DNA from: an uncultured Caulobacteraceae bacterium
Lineage (GTDB): Bacteria; Pseudomonadota; Alphaproteobacteria; Caulobacterales; TH1-2
Assembly (NCBI GenBank): GCA_937967425.1
Contig: CALBST010000409.1
Coordinates: 1-8,655, forward strand
Reading direction: 5' to 3'
DNA: 8,655 bases
Shown here: piece by piece, positions 1-5,951 of the stretch
Position numbering within the stretch: the stretch's first letter is position 1
Layout of the letters: each line of letters begins with the position of its first letter
Program-made: the position numbers and the translations under genes
The notes under the pieces: generated by a model
Databases searched by the model: none
Told to the model about the DNA's origin: nothing
What the model saw: the letters and a program-made list of their open reading frames with translations, nothing else

Positions 1-4
1 CTAA

Positions 5-1198
5 TCAGCGCGCGCTTTTGAAGGCCTCTTTCGCCGGCTCGCCAATCGCCACGAATAGCGCCGCAAGAATAAGAGCCGCAGCCACCGCGAACGGCGCTCC
101 AGATCCCAACTGATCGAACACAACCCCCGCGCCGAGCGGCCCGGCGACGCGCCCAAGCGCCGATGCTGATTGCGAAATGCCCATCACCTCGCCGCGCTCG
201 CTCTCGCTCGCTTGCGCCGCGATCAGAGCGTTGAGTGCGGGTGTCGAGAGGCCGATGCCGGCCGTCAGCGCCGCAAGCGAGACGGCCATTGTTGACACTT
301 GGTGCGAAACGGCGAGGCCGGCGAAACCGGCGGCGAAAAGCGTAAGTCCGATCAGCAGCGTCATGCGTTCGCCAAGCACGCGCGCCGCCCTGCCCGCGCC
401 GCCGCCTTGCAACAAGACCGCGCCGGCGCCAAGGGCGGCCAACGTCCAACCGACTTCGCGCGGGCCCCACTGCAGCTCGGCGTCCGCCCAAAGGCCGAAC
501 GTAGTTTCCATCAGCGCCTGCGCCGTAATGGCCAAAAACATCACGATCACGAAACGCAATAATGTTGCGCGTGAGGTCAGCAGCGCGAGGCGGCTCTGGC
601 GTTTGTGGCCGCGCTGAGTCCGCGCTTCCGGCGCAAGACTTTCGCGAAACAGCAACACCCCCGCCAAGGCGGCCAATCCAGCGAGCACGGCGGACGCGTA
701 GCAAACCAGCGCGAAACTCTCGCGCGTCGGCGCTTCACCGATCAGCAAGGCGCCAAGCGCGGGGCCGCCAATGAAGCCGAGGCCCACCGCGGCGCCGAGC
801 AGTCCCATGTTCCGCGCGCGGGTCTTATCGTCAGCCAGATCAGCCGCGGCGGCGAACGCCGCGCCGATATTGCCGGCCATCAGACCTCCCAAGAGTCGCG
901 CGGCGCCGAGATCGTAGACGCTGTTGGCGTGCGCGATCCAAAGGTAGGAGATCACGCCGCCGAGCAGGCCGGTGATGAGGATCGGCTTACGGCCAACGCG
1001 ATCGCTTAGCCTGCCCCAGAGCGGCGACGAAATCAGTTGGCCGAGCGAGTAAGCGCCCATGGCGATGGTGGTGGCCGTCGGCGTCGCGCCAAGTTCAAGC
1101 GAGAGAAACGGGAAGATCGGCAGAAAAATGCCGAAGCCGGTCATGCCGATCAGCACGACGCCAGCCAGCGCGATCATCGATCCGGTGCGCGAATCCAT
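5..1198 (-). CDS. MFS drug:proton antiporter, DHA1/TetA type
   Basis: A 397-residue inner-membrane transporter of the major facilitator superfamily, the normal length for a 12-TM member. The N half carries MFS motif A in the loop between TM2 and TM3 (G62-R63-L64-S65-D66-R67 followed by G69-R70-K71), and an antiporter-type motif C in TM5 (about 137-151, G140, G144, G145, P146, G149). The C half carries a related glycine-rich stretch (about 339-360, G350-R-V-A-G-P). Motif C is known from drug:H+ exporters of the TetA/DHA1 group, so the likely role is proton-driven efflux of a small molecule; the substrate cannot be read from sequence. A charged linker at about 185-205 separates the halves. The start at 1198 has no clear Shine-Dalgarno; Met8 (1177) is a possible alternative. 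The gene follows the lipoprotein gene by 53 bp on the same strand, so co-transcription is plausible. There is no regulator beside it in view. Confidence 0.9.
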   Translation of the reverse strand: MDSRTGSMIALAGVVLIGMTGFGIFLPIFPFLSLELGATPTATTIAMGAYSLGQLISSPLWGRLSDRVGRKPILITGLLGGVISYLWIAHANSVYDLGAARLLGGLMAGNIGAAFAAAADLADDKTRARNMGLLGAAVGLGFIGGPALGALLIGEAPTRESFALVCYASAVLAGLAALAGVLLFRESLAPEARTQRGHKRQSRLALLTSRATLLRFVIVMFLAITAQALMETTFGLWADAELQWGPREVGWTLAALGAGAVLLQGGGAGRAARVLGERMTLLIGLTLFAAGFAGLAVSHQVSTMAVSLAALTAGIGLSTPALNALIAAQASESERGEVMGISQSASALGRVAGPLGAGVVFDQLGSGAPFAVAAALILAALFVAIGEPAKEAFKSAR

Positions 1199-1251
1199 GG
1201 AGCGCTGTTACCGCAATCGCGCCGCCAAGAGCAGCGTGACATCTCCACCCA

Positions 1252-2325
1252 TCAAACCGCGGCGCGGATCGGCGCGGGTGCGGCCGGGTTCAGGTAAGGC
1301 CGAAGATCGCTCCACGGGATGGTGACCTCTATGCCGCCATCCGCGTGCGAACCACCGAACGAAAGCGGCGGAAACATCAGGACGAGGCCTTGCTCGGTCA
1401 CCAGCCATAGGTGCGGTTTAGTTGCAGTCTCAAACACGTCCCGGCGCGGCGGGAAGTTCGAATAGTCTGGGAATTCGCGCGAAATACGCTGGACGGCGCG
1501 ATCGGTGATGAAATCCTGCCAACCGGAATCCGCGCGGAACACATCAGCCTCGGTGAGCAAGCGCCCGCCGTCGCTCATGACAACCGTGACCGCCTTCACC
1601 GTGTTGGTGACGTTGGCGGCAGCGACGGAATCAGCGCTGACGACAAATTTGACCGAGATCAGTTCCTGGCCGGCATAGGCGATCGTATAGCTCACGCGCT
1701 CATTGGTCGCGTCGCCGAGTTGGAATTGCGGCTGCTGCGCGACGAGTTCGTTGAAACGGCGGATCTCCGGCGTCTGCGGACCGTCAATGCGCGGGAAGCG
1801 GATGTCGCGCTCTACCGCGACCGGCGCCGAGGCGCCCATGCTCGACGCGATCTCAGCCGTCACCGGCGTCGCGTCGACCAATTCCATGCGTTGGAACGTG
1901 TAGCCGCCGATTTCTTGCACCGCGTTCTGCGCATCTTGCGCGCGCGCGCGGAAGGCCGCTTCTAGGCAGCGCTGCTGGGTGGCGTCCGGTGGCGCATCAG
2001 GATCGATGATGCCGCACGAAACACGCGCAGCCTCACGCCAACGGTTTTGATTTTGAACGAGCAGCGTTGCGCCCGCATCGGAGATCGCGGCTGACTCTGC
2101 GACCAGTGTCTCGCGAACCTGCGTGTCCAGTTCGGCTAGCGGGCGATTGGCGCACACGTTCTGCGCGAATTCGTCGCCGGCGCCCTCTGCGCACATATCG
2201 AGCGCTGCGGCGACGCGCGCTGCGGAGCTGCGCTCTGTCTTCGCGCCATTCGCGCTATCGGTGCACGCGACAAGCGTGGCGAGCGCGAATGCTGCGCCAA
2301 CAAAGCTCAGAGTATGCGCCGACAT
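1252..2325 (-). CDS. Lipoprotein, LprI-like N-terminus plus PdaC/RsiV-like (DUF4163-DUF3298) C-terminus
   Basis: A 357-residue predicted outer-membrane lipoprotein. Residues 1-20 form a short hydrophobic signal ending in the lipobox L18-V-A-C21; Thr at +2 argues against inner-membrane retention. Residues about 40-125 look like the LprI/DUF1311 family: four cysteines (C45, C58, C104, C120) and the typical L-A-E-L-D after C58 and Q-N-R-W-R-E before C104. Residues about 165-250 resemble the PdaC-type DUF4163, and about 255-345 the DUF3298 domain shared with RsiV, ending in the usual I-P-W-S-D-L. LprI members inhibit lysozyme and the RsiV ectodomain binds lysozyme, so envelope protection or lysozyme sensing is a reasonable guess, but it is inferred only from domain kinship. 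The reading frame is open back to 2532, but the Met at 2325 is chosen because it gives an intact lipoprotein signal, has a purine-rich site upstream, and avoids running into selO. The MFS gene lies 53 bp downstream. Confidence 0.8.
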   Translation of the reverse strand: MSAHTLSFVGAAFALATLVACTDSANGAKTERSSAARVAAALDMCAEGAGDEFAQNVCANRPLAELDTQVRETLVAESAAISDAGATLLVQNQNRWREAARVSCGIIDPDAPPDATQQRCLEAAFRARAQDAQNAVQEIGGYTFQRMELVDATPVTAEIASSMGASAPVAVERDIRFPRIDGPQTPEIRRFNELVAQQPQFQLGDATNERVSYTIAYAGQELISVKFVVSADSVAAANVTNTVKAVTVVMSDGGRLLTEADVFRADSGWQDFITDRAVQRISREFPDYSNFPPRRDVFETATKPHLWLVTEQGLVLMFPPLSFGGSHADGGIEVTIPWSDLRPYLNPAAPAPIRAAV

Positions 2326-2336
2326 ACTTGCCACGA

Positions 2337-2342
2337 CCTTCC
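2337..2342 (-). promoter_or_regulatory. Probable ribosome binding site of the lipoprotein gene
   Basis: Read on the minus strand this is GGAAGG, 11 nt before the ATG at 2325-2323. The spacing is a little long, but the site supports the short start, which yields a clean lipobox signal, over the open-frame extension to 2532. Confidence 0.45.
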
Positions 2343-2356
2343 GTCGCCCCCGCAAA

Positions 2357-2369
2357 TTTGTGCCACAAA
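2357..2369. promoter_or_regulatory. Perfect 13-bp palindrome in the divergent lipoprotein/selO spacer
   Basis: TTTGTG-C-CACAAA is a perfect inverted repeat (6-bp arms, 1-bp centre) in an AT-rich island of the otherwise GC-rich 107-bp spacer between the two divergent start codons (2325 and 2433). Its position fits an operator for either or both genes. A weak -35-like TTGCCA (2328-2333) and an AT-rich CAAATT (2353-2358) lie on the plus strand just before it with a 19-bp spacer, too poor for a firm promoter call. No regulator gene is visible in the window. Confidence 0.35.
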
Positions 2370-2432
2370 CCACCGCGCGCGTCACGGCCCATCGCGCGCT
2401 CCGCGCATGACTTCTTCGCCGCCCAGGCCTAG

Positions 2433-3863
2433 ATGAAGCGCATGCCCACCACGGCGCGTTACCGGCCCGATCCTCTCTTCGCACAACTCGGGCCGGAATT
2501 TGCCGATCCGGTGACGGCGGCGAGATTTCCACAGCGCGTATTGCGCTGGCGGAACCAGCGTTGGGCAGAACGCGTCGGGCTCGGAAAGCTCAGCGCGGCG
2601 GAGTGGGAGGCGCACTTCGCGCGCTTCGAGCCGCTGCCAGGCAACATGCGTGAGCCATTGGCGATGCGCTATCACGGGCATCAGTTCAGGACTTACAATC
2701 CGGATATCGGCGACGGCCGCGGCTTTCTCTTTGCTCAGGTCCGGGATGGCGATGACAGGCTGCTCGATCTGGCGACCAAGGGCTCGGGGCAAACCCCCTA
2801 TTCCCGCTTCGGCGACGGCCGGCTGACGCTGAAGGGCGGCGTGCGCGAGGTGCTCGCAGCCGAGATGCTGGAAGCACTCGGCGTCTACACCTCCAAGCCG
2901 TTTTCGCTGTTCGAGACGGGCGAACAATTGACGCGAGGGGATGAGCCCTCGCCGACACGATCCTCGGTGCTGGTCCGGCTCGGGCATAGTCACATCAGGT
3001 TTGGGACATTTCAGCGCTTGGCGTTCTTCGAGCGGCCGGATCTGATCCAGACGCTGATCGAACACTGCTGTGCCGCTTACTATCCGCGCCACCTCAATCT
3101 TGAGAGCGAGACGCGCGCAGCGGCGCTCTTTGGAGAAGCCGTACAGGCGAACGCGCGGCTGGCGGGCAGCTGGATGGCGGCGGGGTTCGTCCACGGCGTG
3201 CTCAACACCGATAATCTGAACATCTGCGGCGAGAGCTTCGATTACGGCCCCTGGCGCTTCATCCCGGTCAGCGACCCCGCCTTCACCGCCGCCTATTTCG
3301 ACGAACGCGGGCTTTATGCCTTTGGCCGCCAACCGGAAGCCGTCTCGTGGGCGCTGGCGCAACTCGGCGGGGCGCTTAGCCTGGTCTGCCCGCCCGCGCT
3401 GCTTGAGGCGGAGCTGGAACGCTTCGCGCACGGCTACCAGACCGGGCTGCGAAATGGCGTCTTCGGGCGGCTCAATTTGCTTGAGCGCGAATGGACGGCG
3501 GACATTGAGTTCCTATCGGAGCTCTTCGGCTGGCTCACGGAGTCGCGCGCCGGCTGGGATCAGTTCTTTCACGACTGGTATTGTGGCGAAGCCAGCGCTG
3601 CGCGCGCGGCTGCCAGCCCCCAAGCCGCGCTTTATGCCGATGCGTCGTTCACGCCGATCCGCAAAAGTCTCGAAGCGCGCACCGGAAGCAGCGCCGGCCA
3701 ATTCCTGCGGGATGCTTATTTTCAACGCGCACAGCCGGTGACGATGCTGATCGATGAGGTCGAAGCGTTGTGGGCGCCGATTGCCGAGCGTGACGATTGG
3801 TCCATGTTCGAGACAAAGCTCCGCGACGTTGCGGCGCTGCGCGAGGCGCGCGGACCTTCATAG
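2433..3863 (+). CDS. selO: Protein adenylyltransferase SelO family (YdiU/UPF0061)
   Basis: A 476-residue SelO-family protein, close to the length of E. coli YdiU/SelO (478). SelO has a pseudokinase fold that binds ATP in a flipped orientation and transfers AMP to Ser/Thr/Tyr of target proteins. Visible signatures in order: Y80-H-G-H-Q-F; D91-I-G-D-G-R-G; the Lys-containing K116-G-S-G-Q-T-P-Y-S-R-F-G-D-G-R motif; R182 and H187-I-R-F-G; and the active-site H254-G-V-L-N-T-D-N followed by D270-Y-G-P, which supplies the candidate catalytic Asp (D260) and metal ligands (N261, D270). All key kinase-like residues appear kept, so activity is expected. The C-terminus (E-A-R-G-P-S) lacks the Cys/Sec-Ser-Ser tail found in E. 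coli and animal SelO, and the last ~120 residues look divergent. Start: ATG 2433 preceded by a weak AGG; Met4 (2442) is also possible. PhoX follows 51 bp downstream. Confidence 0.9.
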   Translation: MKRMPTTARYRPDPLFAQLGPEFADPVTAARFPQRVLRWRNQRWAERVGLGKLSAAEWEAHFARFEPLPGNMREPLAMRYHGHQFRTYNPDIGDGRGFLFAQVRDGDDRLLDLATKGSGQTPYSRFGDGRLTLKGGVREVLAAEMLEALGVYTSKPFSLFETGEQLTRGDEPSPTRSSVLVRLGHSHIRFGTFQRLAFFERPDLIQTLIEHCCAAYYPRHLNLESETRAAALFGEAVQANARLAGSWMAAGFVHGVLNTDNLNICGESFDYGPWRFIPVSDPAFTAAYFDERGLYAFGRQPEAVSWALAQLGGALSLVCPPALLEAELERFAHGYQTGLRNGVFGRLNLLEREWTADIEFLSELFGWLTESRAGWDQFFHDWYCGEASAARAAASPQAALYADASFTPIRKSLEARTGSSAGQFLRDAYFQRAQPVTMLIDEVEALWAPIAERDDWSMFETKLRDVAALREARGPS

Positions 3864-3914
3864 GAGTGTCGCAACGCTCACTTAAGGCCGCGTCGAGCTG
3901 GACGGGGCCTCAAC

Positions 3915-5951
3915 GTGACGAAGCACATCAACGAACTGGTTGCCTCTCGGCGCGCGCTGCTCGGTGGCCTGGCGGGATTGCCGCTACTGAACTTGGCCGC
4001 GTGCGCGACGACGCCCACAACAGGGGCCGCCGCCGCCGGTGGCTTCGCCTCGGTCCCACCGACCAACGCCGACACGCTGACATTGCCGCGCGGCTATTCC
4101 TGGAAAACGCTGATCGCCTGGGGTGACGCGTTGTTCGACGGCATTCCGGACGCGCCCGATCTCGACTCGATGACGCGCGCCGATCAAGAGCAGCGCTTCG
4201 GCCAGAACAACGACATGCTGGCATTGTTCGCGAACGAATACGCGTTCCCGCCTCCGCGCGGCCAGGATCGGCTGATCCTTTGCGTCAATAATGAATACGC
4301 CTCGCTCGAGCTCGCCTACCCGGCGCTGCGATCGCCTCACGATGTGACCGCGTCACAGATCGAAGCCTTATACGCATCAACCGGCGTCAGCATCGTGGAC
4401 ATCGCCCGAGATGGCGCGGGCTGGCGCGTGGTGAAGAGCAATGTTTCGGCCGGACGCAACCGGCGCATTACACCGTTCTCGCCCGTTCTCTTCAGCGGGC
4501 CCGCGGCGCGGCATCCTTGGATTGTCGAAGCGGGCGCTGTTGTGAACGCGTCCGAGCCGGCGGCGCCCAACGCGCCCGCTGACGCAATCCGCTGCGGAAC
4601 CTCCGCGAACTGCGCCGGCGGCCTGACGCCGTGGGGCACCTATCTCACGGCGGAGGAAAATTTCGACGGGCTCTTTGTCGGTTCGCTCGACGCCAGCGCG
4701 CAGTTCGACGATCCCGCGCTCGCGTTGGATGCGGCGTCCTTCGGCTATCCAGGCGCTGGCTTCGCTGACCGTACGCCCCGCCAATTCAACTTCGCCGAGA
4801 ACCCCCGCGGCCCATCGCTTTATGGCTGGATCGTCGAGATCGATCCATACGATCCAAGCTCCACGCCGAAGAAGCGCACGGCGCTTGGCCGCAAGAAGAA
4901 TGAGTGCGCGACGACCGCGCTCGCGTTGGATGGGCGCGTCGTCGTCTATATGGGCGATGATCAGCGCAACGAGCACGTCTACAAGTTCGTGTCGCGGGGA
5001 CGGTTCGACCCGAACAATCGCGCCGCAAACATGGATTTGCTCGATGACGGGCAGCTCTATTGCGCCCAATGCCATGAAGACGGCAGCGGACGCTGGATTG
5101 CGATCACGCTAGACGCGGCCAACGCGGCCGCCGCGGCACTTGAATCACCCATCCGCTTCCACGATGAGGGTGACCTGCTGATGCGCGCGCGTGATGCAGC
5201 GCGCCTTCTCGGCGCCACGGCAATGGATAGGCCCGAGGATGTGGAAGCCATCTGTGACGCTGCCTGGCGCGGCCTCGGACCCGTCCTCATCGCTTGCACC
5301 AACAACAGCGAGCGCGGCTTCGCGCGGCCCGGCAGCCCGCGCCGCGAGGACCCGGAGCATCCGAACGCGGCGCAAAGCAATCTCGCCGGCCACATCCTGC
5401 GCTTCGACGAAGCCGGCGGCGATTGCGGCGCGGAGAGTTTTACCTGGGACGTCTTCGCCATGGGCGGGGACCCGAACGCAGAGACCGCAACTGTCCGCAC
5501 ACGCGGCAGCGGCGTCCCTGCGTTCATTGCAACGACTTATGCCGGCGCGCCGACAATCTCCGGCGATCGCTTTGCCTGCCCCGATAATCTCTTCATCGAT
5601 TCCACCCATCGCGTGTGGATCGCGACCGATGGCGGCGACTTTGTGTTTGAGGATTGCAACGATTGCGTGCTGATGACGCCAAGCACCGAGGAACGGCCGC
5701 GGCCGGTGAAGCGCTTTCTGGTCGGCCCTGTGGGCGCCGAGATTTGCGGGCCGCTGATGACGCCGGATGAGCGCGCCTTCCTCTGCGCGGTTCAGCACCC
5801 AGGCGCCAACAACGTGGCTGGCGTCGATTACGGCGTGCTGCGCTGGCAAGGCGAACAACCCACGTCGCACTTTCCGGACGGCGGCAATGCTTGGCCACGC
5901 TCCGCCGTCGTGATCATCACAAAAGACGATGGCGGGCGGATCGGCGACTAG
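3915..5951 (+). CDS. PhoX/DUF839-family phosphatase, Tat-exported, probable lipoprotein
   Basis: A 678-residue exported protein of the PhoX (DUF839) family, whose characterised members are Ca/Fe-dependent periplasmic alkaline phosphatases releasing phosphate from organic esters. The N-terminus has a twin-arginine signal (S11-R-R-A-L-L, then a hydrophobic stretch) ending in a lipobox L27-A-A-C30, so it may be a Tat-translocated lipoprotein. Family motifs: V124-N-N-E-Y; C233-A-G-G-L-T-P-W-G-T-Y-L-T-A-E-E, containing the Cys that ligates iron in PhoX; G347-D-D-Q-R with Y356-K-F-V-S; D562-S-T-H-R-V-W-I-A-T-D-G; G607-A-E-I-C-G-P with Q627-H-P-G. The GTG at 3915 is chosen because it alone leaves room for the Tat n-region; a G-rich patch (3904-3907) precedes it. 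Odd points are a CxxCH motif at 383-387 and a CxxC at 581-584. It follows selO by 51 bp, and its stop overlaps that of the opposite gene. No phosphate-regulon box was seen. Confidence 0.88.
   Translation: MTKHINELVASRRALLGGLAGLPLLNLAACATTPTTGAAAAGGFASVPPTNADTLTLPRGYSWKTLIAWGDALFDGIPDAPDLDSMTRADQEQRFGQNNDMLALFANEYAFPPPRGQDRLILCVNNEYASLELAYPALRSPHDVTASQIEALYASTGVSIVDIARDGAGWRVVKSNVSAGRNRRITPFSPVLFSGPAARHPWIVEAGAVVNASEPAAPNAPADAIRCGTSANCAGGLTPWGTYLTAEENFDGLFVGSLDASAQFDDPALALDAASFGYPGAGFADRTPRQFNFAENPRGPSLYGWIVEIDPYDPSSTPKKRTALGRKKNECATTALALDGRVVVYMGDDQRNEHVYKFVSRGRFDPNNRAANMDLLDDGQLYCAQCHEDGSGRWIAITLDAANAAAAALESPIRFHDEGDLLMRARDAARLLGATAMDRPEDVEAICDAAWRGLGPVLIACTNNSERGFARPGSPRREDPEHPNAAQSNLAGHILRFDEAGGDCGAESFTWDVFAMGGDPNAETATVRTRGSGVPAFIATTYAGAPTISGDRFACPDNLFIDSTHRVWIATDGGDFVFEDCNDCVLMTPSTEERPRPVKRFLVGPVGAEICGPLMTPDERAFLCAVQHPGANNVAGVDYGVLRWQGEQPTSHFPDGGNAWPRSAVVIITKDDGGRIGD

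Noticed and set aside
2326..2532. N-terminal extension of the lipoprotein gene up to 2532
   Set aside because: The added 69 residues are arginine-rich and without domain character, would bury the lipoprotein signal, and overlap the start of selO. The Met at 2325 has a purine-rich site and a clean lipobox.
2382..3431. 349-codon open frame on the minus strand opposite selO
   Set aside because: It lies fully antisense to a gene with clear SelO motifs, has low-complexity Arg/Ala/Glu-rich content with no recognisable motif, and is the sort of shadow frame expected in GC-rich DNA.
3885..3910. Inverted repeat AGGCC/GGCCT between selO and the PhoX gene
   Set aside because: Only 5 bp with a 16-nt loop and no T-run. 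It overlaps the G-rich patch before the PhoX start, but is too weak to call a terminator or translational switch.
5145..5870. 241-codon and other long minus-strand frames opposite PhoX (also 4377-5075)
   Set aside because: They are antisense to a strongly conserved PhoX-family frame, with no domain features and compositions typical of shadow frames.
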